Shown: positions 1 through 9,753, counted from the stretch's first letter. The stretch is DNA of 49,449 nt from Candidatus Kuenenia stuttgartensis (GCA_945890755.1 CAMDDA010000004.1:1-49449), one strand, 5' to 3'. The notes: generated by a model from the sequence alone, not told the origin. Numbers and translations: made by a program.

Positions 1-7
1 CAAGGAG

Positions 8-421
8 GTGTCCATGAAGCCGTACTCAAAAGAGTTCCGCGGAGAGGTGCTGGCGGCCTGCGATCGAGGTCGCGGGACGCGCGAGGTTGCCACGCACTTC
101 AACGTCAGCGAGTCGTGGGTTCGACGCGTCAAACAAGAGCGTCGCGAACTCAACAAGATTGCGCCGTGCCTGACGCGACGACGCGTGCCCCTGTGGGCTG
201 GGATTGCCGACCGGATGCGAGAGGTCATCCGAGAGAAGCCAGACCTGACGCTTCGGGAGCTCAAGGCAGAGCTTCAGACGAATCTCTCCGTTCAGACGCT
301 GTGCACGGCGCTGCACAAGCTTCGCCTGACCGTCAAAAAAAAGTCCTCATCGCCACGGAAAGGGAGCGGCCGGACGTCGCCGAGAGGCGGGAGGAACTCA
401 AGCGAGAGCAGACGCAACTGA
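8..421 (+). CDS. IS630-family transposase, frame 0 (HTH domain)
   Basis: RBS aaggag at 2-7, GTG start at 8; [46 protein letters not shown]; overlaps next frame at A AAA AAG. Confidence 0.8.
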   Translation: MSMKPYSKEFRGEVLAACDRGRGTREVATHFNVSESWVRRVKQERRELNKIAPCLTRRRVPLWAGIADRMREVIREKPDLTLRELKAELQTNLSVQTLCTALHKLRLTVKKKSSSPRKGSGRTSPRGGRNSSESRRN

Positions 422-942
422 ATCCCGACCGGCTTGTCTTCATCGACGAAACGTGGGCGAAAACGAACATGACCCGTCCTCGAGGGCGGGCGCCCAAAGG
501 CGAGCGACTGCTTGCGAGCGTACCGCACGGTCACTGGAAGACGACCACGTTCCTCGCGGCACTGCGGGCGACGGGCCTGACAGCGCCTCTGGTCGTCGAT
601 GGGGCTATCAACGGCGAACTCTTCCTGGGCTGGGTCAGGTTCCATCTCGTGCCCACGCTTCGTCCAGGCGACATCGTCGTCATGGACAATTTGGGAGCTC
701 ATAAAGTCGCGGGAGTTCATGAGGCCATCACGGCCGTGGGTGCAAGGCTGTTGTACCTGCCGCCATACAGCCCGGATCTGAATCCGATTGAACTCGTCTT
801 CTCGAAGTTCAAGTGGCTCTTGCGGAGTGCATCAGCGAGGACCGTCGAGTCGCTCTGGTCGCTGTGCGGTGAACTGCTCGACCGGTTCACTGAGGCCGAG
901 TGCCGCAACTGCTTCAAGCATTGCGGCTACCGCTACACGTAG
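334..942 (+). CDS. IS630-family transposase, -1 frame (DDE catalytic domain)
   Basis: Within ORF 115..942; IS630 DDE motifs [23 protein letters not shown]; expressed by -1 frameshift near 335-343. Confidence 0.8.
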   Translation, partial: QKKVLIATERERPDVAERREELKREQTQLNPDRLVFIDETWAKTNMTRPRGRAPKGERLLASVPHGHWKTTTFLAALRATGLTAPLVVDGAINGELFLGWVRFHLVPTLRPGDIVVMDNLGAHKVAGVHEAITAVGARLLYLPPYSPDLNPIELVFSKFKWLLRSASARTVESLWSLCGELLDRFTEAECRNCFKHCGYRYT

Positions 943-1094
943 ACAGGACGCGCTCTAGGGTGGACGTGTAAAGAATCTGCCTGTCCGGGCCCCACAGCCC
1001 TGATGCCCGCACAAGGCACGTTTCACGTTTCTGTAATTTTCTGACACACGGTCCTTTTTTGACAGGAACGTGGCGGTGGGCCACACTCCACCAA

Positions 1095-2270
1095 ATGCCG
1101 CACCCCAGGCCACGACATCTCGAAAGCCGCATTCGACAGGCTCTGACCTGGTCGCCATCGGTTTCGCTCGTGGGAATGCGGCAGTCCGGCAAGACCACAC
1201 TCGTCAAACGGATCTGCCCCGGCTACCTGTCTTTTGACGACGATACGCTCGTGGGAGCAACCGAAGCCGGCACGTGGGATCGGTTCCTCTCCCAGCCCCG
1301 GCCGCTCGCTCTCGACGAAGTGCAAAAGGCGCCCCGGGTATTCTCGCGGCTGAAGCTCTGGATCGACGAGCGTCGCCGACCGGGCCAATTCGTGCTCACT
1401 GGATCAGTCCGGTTCTTGAGCCGTCGGGCGATCCGCGAGTCGCTGACCGGACGGACCGCGCTCCTCGAACTGCTCCCGCTCACGGTCGCCGAGGCCCACG
1501 GCCGCCCGCTCGCGAATGCTGTCTCCCGCCTGTTGAAGCTCGATGAAAAAGCGATCCGGCAACTGGAGGGCGACGCCTGGTGCTCCGCATCGACACTGGA
1601 ATCGTACTGCACTCGCGGAGGCATGCCCGGGATCTGTTTTCATCGGAACGATACCGTCCGCCGGCATGCCTGGGACAGTCATCTCGATGCCGTGCTCGCT
1701 CGTGATCTGCAGTTGGTCTACGCGACGCGGATCGGCGTGTCTCGCATCAAGGGTCTGTTTGCGCACATGGCAGCCCAGCAGGGAGAGCCGTTGCCGCTCG
1801 CCCGGCTGGCCCGCATCGTGGGTGCGAGCGACAAGACGACGACACAGCTGCTTCAGGCATTCGAGTCGCTGTTTCTGATTCGCCGTCACGGCAAGGGCTG
1901 GTATTGCGAGGACATGGGGCTGGCGGCGGCCGCCTGCAAGGCTTCTTGGCTGCATGAGGCCGTGCCGCTGCGTCGCTGGGTGTTCGGGGAGTTGCTTGCC
2001 CAGCTCCAGATCCACCACGCCAACAGCCATCAGTTCGGCGAACACCGCACCCGCGGGGGTGCCTATGTTCCGTTCGTCATCACGATCGAGGCTGGCACGG
2101 TGCTGCTCACCGTCGATGCAGCGCCGGCCCCTTCCGAGAAATCGTTGAAGAGTCTCGGGAGCTTCCGTGGTCGCGGCCGGCATGTCGTGCGCGTGGCCCT
2201 GCACGCGGGAGACGAAGGCTGGCGAACCCGCCGCGGGGTCTGGTGCCTGCCCGCCCGCTGGCTCGCCTGA
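1095..2270 (+). CDS. AAA ATPase with DUF4143-type C-terminal region
   Basis: Walker A GMRQSGKTTL, LALDEVQ, FVLTGSVRFLSRRAIRESLTGRTALLELLPLT; ATG at 1095 inside ORF 1059..2270. Confidence 0.75.
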   Translation: MPHPRPRHLESRIRQALTWSPSVSLVGMRQSGKTTLVKRICPGYLSFDDDTLVGATEAGTWDRFLSQPRPLALDEVQKAPRVFSRLKLWIDERRRPGQFVLTGSVRFLSRRAIRESLTGRTALLELLPLTVAEAHGRPLANAVSRLLKLDEKAIRQLEGDAWCSASTLESYCTRGGMPGICFHRNDTVRRHAWDSHLDAVLARDLQLVYATRIGVSRIKGLFAHMAAQQGEPLPLARLARIVGASDKTTTQLLQAFESLFLIRRHGKGWYCEDMGLAAAACKASWLHEAVPLRRWVFGELLAQLQIHHANSHQFGEHRTRGGAYVPFVITIEAGTVLLTVDAAPAPSEKSLKSLGSFRGRGRHVVRVALHAGDEGWRTRRGVWCLPARWLA

Positions 2271-2438
2271 CGGCGACGCCAGACCGCTCCGCGCAGAGGA
2301 TCCGGGGCCGCAATGGGTGATTTCGGTGCCGAAGCGATGGATGTGGTCCCGCCGGCCCCCGCGTGAAAACCGGCAGTTTCGGGGTTTCGGGCGAACGGGC
2401 GGATGTGCTACCGTTCCCGCCCCCTCCGGACCCGATGC

Positions 2439-4076
2439 ATGTACAAACTCCTCCTCTGCTGGCGGTATCTCCGCACCCGCTGGATCGCGCTGGCGAGCGT
2501 GGTGAGCGTCACGCTCGGCGTGGCCACGATGATCGTGGTCAACGCCGTGATGGCCGGCTTCTCCCATGAGATGCAGACGCGAATTCATGGAATCCTTTCC
2601 GACATCGTGTTCGAGGCCCACTCGCTCTCGGGCTTCCAGGATCCGGTCTGGCATATGGAGGAGATCCGGCGGGCGGCAGGGGACGACATCGCCGGGATGA
2701 CGCCGACCGTGGCCGTGCCGGCGATGCTCAGCTTCCAGGTCCGCGGCCAGTGGATCACCCGGCAGATCATGTTCATCGGGATCGACGAGACGACGCACGC
2801 CTATGTGAGCGACTTCGGCCGCTACCTGCAGCATCCGGGCAACCGGGAGCGGCTCTCGTTCGCGCTGCGCGAGGGGGGCTACGACACGGTCGACAGCCAG
2901 TCCGACGGGCCGGGACCCACACGGCCGGCGCTCGAAGGAGCGGGCTGGCCCCACCGGCGGATGCGAGTGGAGCGAGAGCGGGTGTGGCGGGAGAAACTCG
3001 AGGCTGATCGGGCCAAGGCCGCGGCCGACCAGGCCGCCGAGGGCGTGCAGCCGGCGTCGGCCGTGGGGCCGGTGCGGCCGGTCGATCAGCAGGTCGATGC
3101 AGTGCTTGCGGCCACGAGTCAGTCGGCTGCTGCGGCTGTGGCGAGTGATCAGCCCAAGGCGCCTGACCCATTCAAGGCCGCGCGGCCTGACGAGGGCCGC
3201 GCGATGGATCCGGCCAAGGAGCAGTTCACGGGCATCGTGCCGGGCATCGGCCTGGCGAGTTTTCGCGACTCGACGGGCGTGGATCGGTTTCTGGTGCTGC
3301 CCGGCGACGACGTGAAGGTGACGTTCCCGACGGCGGGCACGCCGCCGAAGGCCGTGAGCGACACGTTCACGGTCGTCGATTTCTACGAGAGCAAGATGAG
3401 CGAGTACGACTCGAACTTCGTGTTCGTGCCGATCGCCCAGCTCCAGCGGATGCGCGGGATGATCGACCCGCAGTCGGGCCTGGCGAGCGTCAACTCGATC
3501 CAGATCAAACTCAAGGACGGCGCCGATCTCGACGTCGTCCGCGACCGGCTGCGGAAGGTCTTTCCGGCCGACATGTATGCCGTCTCCACCTGGCGGGACA
3601 AGCAGGGGCCGCTGCTCTCGGCCGTGGAGATGGAGATGTCGGTGCTCAACATTCTCCTGTTTCTGATCATCGCCGTGGCCGGCTTCGGCATCCTTGCGAT
3701 CTTCTTCATGATCGTGGTCGAGAAGACCCGCGACATCGGCATCCTCAAGTCGCTGGGCGCCGGCTCGACCGGCATTGCCGGGATCTTCCTGGGCTACGGC
3801 CTGTTCCTCGGGCTCGTGGGAGCCGGGGCCGGGCTTGGGCTGGGGCTGGCGATCGTCTGGAACATCAACTCGATCCGGGCGGGCGTCGAATGGTGCACGG
3901 GCCAGCGGGTGTTCGACCCGTCGATCTACTACTTCTTCAAGATTCCCACGATCATCGAGCCGTTCACGATTTTCTGGATCATCGCCGGTGCCGTGGCGAT
4001 CGCCGTGGCATCGAGCGTGCTGCCCGCGCTGCGGGCGGCCCGGCTGCACCCCGTGGAGGCGCTGCGTCATGATTAA
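2439..4076 (+). CDS. ABC transporter permease, LolC/E-FtsX-like
   Basis: MYKLLLCWRYLRTRWIALASVVSVTLGVATMIVVNAVMAGF; C-terminal EKTRDIGILKSLGAGSTGIAGIFLGYG and ALRAARLHPVEALRHD; overlaps following ATPase gene. Confidence 0.85.
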   Translation: MYKLLLCWRYLRTRWIALASVVSVTLGVATMIVVNAVMAGFSHEMQTRIHGILSDIVFEAHSLSGFQDPVWHMEEIRRAAGDDIAGMTPTVAVPAMLSFQVRGQWITRQIMFIGIDETTHAYVSDFGRYLQHPGNRERLSFALREGGYDTVDSQSDGPGPTRPALEGAGWPHRRMRVERERVWREKLEADRAKAAADQAAEGVQPASAVGPVRPVDQQVDAVLAATSQSAAAAVASDQPKAPDPFKAARPDEGRAMDPAKEQFTGIVPGIGLASFRDSTGVDRFLVLPGDDVKVTFPTAGTPPKAVSDTFTVVDFYESKMSEYDSNFVFVPIAQLQRMRGMIDPQSGLASVNSIQIKLKDGADLDVVRDRLRKVFPADMYAVSTWRDKQGPLLSAVEMEMSVLNILLFLIIAVAGFGILAIFFMIVVEKTRDIGILKSLGAGSTGIAGIFLGYGLFLGLVGAGAGLGLGLAIVWNINSIRAGVEWCTGQRVFDPSIYYFFKIPTIIEPFTIFWIIAGAVAIAVASSVLPALRAARLHPVEALRHD

Positions 4077-4773
4077 GGCTTCGTCGCTGCTCCGCGTGCG
4101 CGACCTCCGCAAGAGCTACCGCTCGGGCGATCACCGGCTGGAGGTGCTCCGCGGCGTTGACTTCGACCTGGCGACCGGCGAGTTCGTGGCCGTGGTCGGC
4201 CAGAGCGGCTCCGGCAAGAGCACGCTGTTGCACCTCATGGGCCTGCTCGATGCGGCCGACTCGGGCGAGATCGAGCTGGGCGAGATGCGGATCGACCGAC
4301 TGCCATCCGCTCGCCGCGACCGGCTCCGCAACTCGGCGATCGGCATGGTGTTTCAGGCGTATCACCTGCTGCCGGAGCTTGACGCGCTGGAGAACGTGCT
4401 CGCGCCCCTGATGGTGCGGCACGGCGTCATCGAGTGGCTGCGGGTGCGGCGGGAGGCCCGGGCCCGGGCGGCGGAGTTGCTCGCCCGGTTCGGTCTCGGC
4501 GGCCGGCTGCACCACAAGCCGCGGCAGCTGTCCGGCGGCGAGATGCAGCGGGTGGCGATCGCACGGGCCTTGGTCACGCAGCCGCGGGTGCTCCTCGCCG
4601 ACGAGCCGACGGGCAATCTCGACGAGGCCACGGGGGGCGAAATCCTCGACACGCTCTGCGAGTTGAACCGTGCCGACGGCCTTTCTATAGTGCTCGTCAC
4701 CCACGACGCGGCGATCGCCCGGCGGGCCGACCGGATCGTGCGGCTGGCCGCGGGTCGCGTCGAAGCCGCCTGA
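4069..4773 (+). CDS. ABC transporter ATP-binding protein, LolD/MacB-like
   Basis: VVGQSGSGKSTLLHLMG Walker A, LSGGEMQRVAIARAL signature, VLLADEPTGNLD Walker B; ATG overlaps permease stop (ATGATTAA). Confidence 0.9.
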   Translation: MIKASSLLRVRDLRKSYRSGDHRLEVLRGVDFDLATGEFVAVVGQSGSGKSTLLHLMGLLDAADSGEIELGEMRIDRLPSARRDRLRNSAIGMVFQAYHLLPELDALENVLAPLMVRHGVIEWLRVRREARARAAELLARFGLGGRLHHKPRQLSGGEMQRVAIARALVTQPRVLLADEPTGNLDEATGGEILDTLCELNRADGLSIVLVTHDAAIARRADRIVRLAAGRVEAA

Positions 4774-4801
4774 CCGGCCCCGCCCACCTGAAAGGCTCGC
4801 C

Positions 4802-5659
4802 ATGTCTCGCATCGTGTTCATGAACGACCGGCTCGTGCCCGAGGCGGACGCCCGGGTGAGCGTGTTCGACCACGGCCTGCTCTACGGCGACGGCGTGTTC
4901 GAGGGTCTGCGGTCCTACTCGGGCCGCGTGTTCCGGCTCGACGAGCATCTCGACCGGCTCTACGCCAGTGCCCGGGCGATCTGCCTGGAGATTCCGCTCG
5001 CCAAGGAGGCAGTGGCGAAGGCGGTGAACGACACGCTCGCCGCCAACAAACTCTCCGACGGCTACGTGCGGCTCGTCGTGACGCGCGGCGCCGGCTCGCT
5101 CGGCCTCGATCCCAACCGCACGAAAAACCCGCAGGTGATCGTGATCGCCGATACGATCGCCCTCTATCCGCGTGAGCATTACGAAAAGGGGCTGCGGATC
5201 ATCACCGCCGCCACGCAGCGGACGCAGTCGGCCGCGCTCTCGCCGCGGATCAAGTCGCTCAACTATTTGAACAACATCATGGCGAAGCTCGAGGGCCTGC
5301 AGGCGGGCTGCGTCGAGGCCCTGATGCTCAACCACAAGGGGGAAGTGGCCGAGTGCACGGGCGACAACATCTTCGTCGTCCGGGGCGCGAAGCTGCTCAC
5401 ACCGCCGCCAGACGCCGGCATCCTCGAGGGGATCACCCGCAACGCCGTCATGGAACTGGCTCAGGCGGCCGGCATCGACTGCCGCGAGCAGGCGCTCGTT
5501 CGGCATGATCTCTACACGGCCGATGAGTGCTTCCTGACCGGTACGGCCGCCGAGGTGATTCCGGTCGTCGAGATCGACGGCCGGAAGATCGGGGCCGGTG
5601 TCCCGGGCCCGATCACGGCCCGACTCACGCAGGACTTCCACGCCCTCGTGCGGCAGTAG
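4802..5659 (+). CDS. ilvE: branched-chain amino acid aminotransferase (class IV PLP)
   Basis: VFDHGLLYGDGVFEGLRSYSGRVFRLDEHLDRL; INYLNNI-like KSLNYLNNIMAKLEG; ECTGDNIFVV. Confidence 0.9.
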   Translation: MSRIVFMNDRLVPEADARVSVFDHGLLYGDGVFEGLRSYSGRVFRLDEHLDRLYASARAICLEIPLAKEAVAKAVNDTLAANKLSDGYVRLVVTRGAGSLGLDPNRTKNPQVIVIADTIALYPREHYEKGLRIITAATQRTQSAALSPRIKSLNYLNNIMAKLEGLQAGCVEALMLNHKGEVAECTGDNIFVVRGAKLLTPPPDAGILEGITRNAVMELAQAAGIDCREQALVRHDLYTADECFLTGTAAEVIPVVEIDGRKIGAGVPGPITARLTQDFHALVRQ

Positions 5660-5680
5660 ACCCGTCGCTCCGCAAGGGGC
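5656..5680. repeat. diverged copy of the REP-like hairpin after ilvE
   Basis: GTAGACCCGTCGCTCCGCAAGGGGC vs reverse complement of 39752-39777 unit GTAGGCCCGTTGCTCCGCAACGGGC. Confidence 0.55.
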
Positions 5681-5692
5681 AGGCTGCCGGCT

Positions 5693-6130
5693 TCACCGCC
5701 TGGGACGGTGATCCTCGTCCCCCATGCCGTCGTATCGCGACACGTAGCCCGGCTCACGGGCGCGGACGATCTCGGCCTCGTACTCATCGACGATCCGCCG
5801 CTGGAGATGTTCACGACAGGCGGCGTTGATCGGATGGGCGATGTCGGCGTAGAGCCGGAGGCGGCCTTCGTCGTCCCGCGGCAAGGTGTTGGTGGTGAGC
5901 TTGGTGCCACACTGGTTGCAATAGCAGGCCCGCAGCGGGTTCTTGAAGCCGCAGCCGTGGCAGTGGCCGCAGAGCTTGCGGCTGGGCATGGCGACGAACG
6001 GCCCGCTCGGGCCGCCGATGATCTTCAGGTCCCGAATCACGAACGCCGCGTCGATCGTGATCGAGCAGAAGGCCAGCAGCCGCTCGGCAGCGTTCTCCAC
6101 CAGCTTGATCCGCACCTCGGTGATTTCCAT
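5693..6130 (-). CDS. spoVG: SpoVG family protein with internal zinc-ribbon-like Cys cluster
   Basis: [52 protein letters not shown]... [20 protein letters not shown]; insertion [29 protein letters not shown] at 6130. Confidence 0.88.
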   Translation of the reverse strand: MEITEVRIKLVENAAERLLAFCSITIDAAFVIRDLKIIGGPSGPFVAMPSRKLCGHCHGCGFKNPLRACYCNQCGTKLTTNTLPRDDEGRLRLYADIAHPINAACREHLQRRIVDEYEAEIVRAREPGYVSRYDGMGDEDHRPRR

Positions 6131-6140
6131 CGCGTCTCCC

Positions 6141-7088
6141 TCACCCGCACAGCCGCACGACGAACACGCCCGGCCAGAGCCGACCGCCGTCGGGCCGCCG
6201 CTGTGCCTCGAGTCGCGCGGCGATGCCCCGCGCCTCGGCCGCCGTGCGGGCCAGGGCAAAGCAGGCGCTGCCGCTGCCCGTCAGTCGCGGCGCCGTCGCG
6301 CCGGCTCTCGTCAGCGCATCGAGCAACCGATCGACATCGGGGCAGAGGGCGCGGGCGGGCGCTTCCAGCGCGTTGTGCATGAGCGTGGCGGCGGCGCGGC
6401 CGTCACCGCGGGCGAGCGCCACGGCGAGGCGGGTCGCGTCACCACGGCGGGCGGAGTCGGGCGTGCACTGGCCGTAGACGGCTGCCGTGGAGAGTCCGGC
6501 CGCGGGCCGCACGATTACCGCCGGCAGCGGCGGAATATCGGCCACGGAGTCGAGCACTTCGCCGCGGCCGCTGGCGATCGCCGGGCCGCCTGCGAAGAAC
6601 CAGGGGATGTCGCTACCGATCCGGGCACCGACGGCCGCCAACTGTGCCGGCGACCATGCGAGCCCCCAGACGCGTGCCGCCGCCATGAGCACCGCTGCTG
6701 CATCGCTGGAGCCACCACCAAGACCGGAGCCAGCCGGAATCTCCTTCGCGAGTTCGATGTCGAGGCCCTGCGTGACGCCGGCCTCGGCAGCGAGCGCTTC
6801 AGCGGCTCGGACGACGAGATTCCGGCCGTCGGTCGGGACGTCGCCGGCCAATACGGAGCCGTCGGCGGTGGCGAGCGCACCGGCGTATCGCACCTGCAGC
6901 GAGATGCCAGGAGTCTCGGTCGCCCGCACGACGAGCGTGTCGTGAAGCGAGACCGGCACCATGAGCGACTCGATCTCGTGGTAGCCGTCCGGGCGTCGCG
7001 CGAGCACGGCGAGCGAAAGGTTGAGCTTGGCCGGCGCGCGAACGGTCAGCGAATCACGAGCGGCAAGGAGTGCTGGTTCCACGGGCAT
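6141..7088 (-). CDS. ispE: 4-diphosphocytidyl-2-C-methyl-D-erythritol kinase
   Basis: [39 protein letters not shown] motif [23 protein letters not shown]-like [11 protein letters not shown]. Confidence 0.92.
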   Translation of the reverse strand: MPVEPALLAARDSLTVRAPAKLNLSLAVLARRPDGYHEIESLMVPVSLHDTLVVRATETPGISLQVRYAGALATADGSVLAGDVPTDGRNLVVRAAEALAAEAGVTQGLDIELAKEIPAGSGLGGGSSDAAAVLMAAARVWGLAWSPAQLAAVGARIGSDIPWFFAGGPAIASGRGEVLDSVADIPPLPAVIVRPAAGLSTAAVYGQCTPDSARRGDATRLAVALARGDGRAAATLMHNALEAPARALCPDVDRLLDALTRAGATAPRLTGSGSACFALARTAAEARGIAARLEAQRRPDGGRLWPGVFVVRLCG

Positions 7089-7213
7089 GAAAAAACCACC
7101 ACCATCCAGCGAATTGCGAGAATCCCCCTCGCCAAAACGCCCGCACTCTACCCCTCGCCCGGGCCGTGGTCAATCCGGCTTCGCACCCGGCGGCTCACCC
7201 CGTTTTCCGACGA

Positions 7214-7429
7214 TCAACGCCAGTTCGAGACGAACGCCAGCGTTAGCAGGGCGAGGACCAGGCCGATCGCGACCAGCACGGCGAGCAGAATCGAGATGCT
7301 GCGGCCGGCCCAGAGGTCGTCGCGGATCATCTCAACGCGGTCGTCCTTGGCGAAGGACTGGTTCCAGACGGGAAATCGCCGGTCGTCGTAGACCCAGCGG
7401 GTGCGTTCTTCCAGGTGCTGCTGGCTCAT
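7214..7429 (-). CDS. small single-TM membrane protein
   Basis: 71 aa, C-terminal TM SISILLAVLVAIGLVLALLTLAFVSNW. Confidence 0.55.
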   Translation of the reverse strand: MSQQHLEERTRWVYDDRRFPVWNQSFAKDDRVEMIRDDLWAGRSISILLAVLVAIGLVLALLTLAFVSNWR

Positions 7430-7533
7430 GGCGGGGAACCGAGGAATGCGGGGTAAGATTGCATAAACCTACCCCACCGGAATCGGGCATGCCAGAGCGG
7501 GCAGCCTGCCCGCCGCCCCCGTCACGCCAGACC

Positions 7534-8688
7534 ATGGAACCGACCACCCCACGGCACCTCCTCGAGCCCGACGACGGCCTGGCCGCCTGGCTCGCCGCCC
7601 ATGGTCAGCCCGTCTGGCGGGCCAAGGCGATCCGCCGCTGGCTGTTCGCCGGCCGGGCGATGTCGTTCGCCGACATGACCGACCTGCCGGCGGCGGTGCG
7701 GGCCGAGCTCGAGGCCGACTTCACGATCTGGACCACGTCGATCGCGATGCACCATCGGGCCGACGACGGCACCGAGAAGCTGCTCCTGGAGCTGGTCGAT
7801 GGCCACCGCATCGAGTGCGTGCTCCTGCGGGATGGCGACCGGCGGACCGTCTGCATCAGTTCGCAGGTGGGCTGCGCGATGGGCTGCGTGTTCTGTGCGA
7901 GCGGCATCGACGGCGTCGTGCGGAACCTCACCACCGGCGAGATCGTCGAGCAGCTGCTGCGGCTCGCGCGGCTCCTGCCGGCACATGAACGGCTCAGTCA
8001 TATCGTGGTGATGGGGATGGGCGAGCCGCTCGCGAATCTCGATCGGCTGCTGCCGGCCCTCGCGCTGGCGCAGCACGCTGACGGCCTCGGCATCTCGCAG
8101 CGGCGGATCACGATCTCGACCGTCGGCCTGCCGCCGGCGATGGATCGGCTCACTGCCGAGAATCCCGGCTACCACTTGGCCGTCTCGCTGCACGCAGCCG
8201 ATGACGAACTGCGAACGCGGCTGGTGCCTGTGAACAAGGCGATCGGAGTGGCCGAGGTGATGGCCGCCGCCGACCGCTACTGGGAGGCATCGGGTCGCCG
8301 GCTCACGTTCGAGTACGTGCTGCTGGGGGAGGTGAACGACTCGGCCGATCATGCCCGCCGGCTCGCCCGGCTGATCGGCGGCCGCGCGGCCCTGCTGAAC
8401 GTGATCCCCTACAACCTCGTCGCCGGCATGCCGTGGAAAGAGCCCACGAACGATGCCCGCGAGCGGTTCATCGGTGTGCTCGAATCGGCGGGCATCAACG
8501 TGCAGATTCGCCGCCGCAAGGGGGCTCGGATCAATGCGGCCTGCGGGCAGCTCCGGCGGCTGGCGGCCCAGGTGGCGAGTGATCGGCCGCGGGCCAGTCA
8601 ATCGCCAGTGGCTCAGACGAAGGAACCGAAGAGCAGCACGGCGGCGAGCACGACGCCGAGAATTCCTCCGAGCCACACGGCCCAGTGA
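7534..8688 (+). CDS. rlmN: 23S rRNA (adenine2503-C2)-methyltransferase
   Basis: Radical SAM CAMGCVFC, MGMGEPLANLDRLLPAL, RLTFEYVLLGEVNDS, NVIPYN; alternative ATG at 7490. Confidence 0.92.
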   Translation: MEPTTPRHLLEPDDGLAAWLAAHGQPVWRAKAIRRWLFAGRAMSFADMTDLPAAVRAELEADFTIWTTSIAMHHRADDGTEKLLLELVDGHRIECVLLRDGDRRTVCISSQVGCAMGCVFCASGIDGVVRNLTTGEIVEQLLRLARLLPAHERLSHIVVMGMGEPLANLDRLLPALALAQHADGLGISQRRITISTVGLPPAMDRLTAENPGYHLAVSLHAADDELRTRLVPVNKAIGVAEVMAAADRYWEASGRRLTFEYVLLGEVNDSADHARRLARLIGGRAALLNVIPYNLVAGMPWKEPTNDARERFIGVLESAGINVQIRRRKGARINAACGQLRRLAAQVASDRPRASQSPVAQTKEPKSSTAASTTPRIPPSHTAQ

Positions 8689-8837
8689 ACGGTGGCCAGG
8701 CCGATGGCAGCGGGATCCTCGTGCCGCGTGGCGGCGAACACGAGGCTCGCGAGCGCGAGGAGCGGTAGCCCGAAGAACACGCCGGGCACACGGTCGGCGA
8801 GTTGTGCCAGAAGCAGCGTCGGCAGCATGTCGAACAT
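8613..8837 (-). CDS. small membrane protein, hypothetical
   Basis: 74 aa with two hydrophobic segments; intergenic apart from overlap with the 3' end of rlmN. Confidence 0.45.
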   Translation of the reverse strand: MFDMLPTLLLAQLADRVPGVFFGLPLLALASLVFAATRHEDPAAIGLATVHWAVWLGGILGVVLAAVLLFGSFV

Positions 8838-8879
8838 CGGAGGCTTTCCCTTTCCCTGGGTGGTGCGGCGCGGCTGCCG

Positions 8880-9605
8880 CTAGGTCTTCTGCGCAGCCGG
8901 CTCCCCGCCGCTGCCCGCTCCCTCGTCCGTGGCCTGATCCGCGGACTGTTTCCCGTCCTTGCCATTTGATTTCTTCGACTTGGCGTCTGCCGCCTCACGG
9001 AGCGGACCGGCCCACGCGTCGTACACGACCAGCAGGTTGAGCATGCCTGCGAGCACGGTGTAGAGCGTGCCGATGTCGAATCCGCGGCCGAGCCGTTCGT
9101 GCCAGACCGAGAGTTGGTCGATCGTGCATTGCTTGAATGGCGGCCGGTCCACGAATGCCTTGCGTTCGAGGCTCGGTTCGGTGGCGAGGACTCGCTCCGC
9201 GTAGGCAGCCGAGACGAACTGCCCCTGTTTCAGTGGCGGCGCGAACCATCCGCTCGCAAAGTAGGTCTGGCGGGCGGAGCCATTCAATCGCATGGACTGC
9301 AGCATGGCGGGCACGGCAACGGCGCCGATGCCCGCCTGGCCGAGGAACGCCAGCCGCGTCTCGCCCGGCCGCCACGAGGCATAGACGACGCGACCGTCGC
9401 CGAGCCAGAGGCCGACGATCAACGCCGCGAGTAGGCCGCCCATGAATAGGCCGCCTTTCGTCGTGCGGCGCTGATAGAGCTGGCCGAGGCCGGGCACGAG
9501 CCAGGAGAGCACAGCTGCCAGAGCGGGATTGCGCAGGTCGATCGTCGAGCCGTCATCCGGCGAGATGGCGACGAATCGCGGTGGTGCGGAGTCCTGACGG
9601 CCCAC
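8880..9605 (-). CDS. DUF6677-like multi-TM membrane protein
   Basis: NPALAAVLSWLVPGLGQLYQRRTTKGGLFMGGLLAALIVG (TM2-like GLGQLYQRRTTKG motif); three or more hydrophobic segments. Confidence 0.65.
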   Translation of the reverse strand: MGRQDSAPPRFVAISPDDGSTIDLRNPALAAVLSWLVPGLGQLYQRRTTKGGLFMGGLLAALIVGLWLGDGRVVYASWRPGETRLAFLGQAGIGAVAVPAMLQSMRLNGSARQTYFASGWFAPPLKQGQFVSAAYAERVLATEPSLERKAFVDRPPFKQCTIDQLSVWHERLGRGFDIGTLYTVLAGMLNLLVVYDAWAGPLREAADAKSKKSNGKDGKQSADQATDEGAGSGGEPAAQKT

Positions 9606-9753
9606 GGCGCATACCTGTGACGAAGGGAAGTCGGAAGTCTATGGCATCGGACCGGGCCCTGGAATGACCGGGCGTAGCGTGGCCGGTTTGCAGCGGTGTC
9701 GATTTGCTACGATCAGTATCTGTTTCCCAGTTTGCCTCAAAGGCGCCATCGTG

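Larger units (their letters stand above)
1..960 (+). mobile_element. IS630-family insertion sequence; left end lies outside the window, right boundary approximate
   Basis: HTH N-terminal frame plus DDE frame (VFIDETW..., [30 protein letters not shown]) joined by an A8 slippery run; terminal repeats not resolved. Confidence 0.85.

Noticed and set aside
1404-4112. 902-aa minus-strand ORF
   Set aside because: Antisense to well-recognised DUF4143 ATPase and ABC permease genes; Arg/His/Pro/Asp-rich composition typical of the complementary frame of high-GC genes.
7497-7513. Perfect hairpin GCGGGCAG-C-CTGCCCGC upstream of rlmN
   Set aside because: Could be a 5'UTR structure, but it may lie inside the CDS if the ATG at 7490 is used, and no related copies were noticed; too weak to call a regulatory element.
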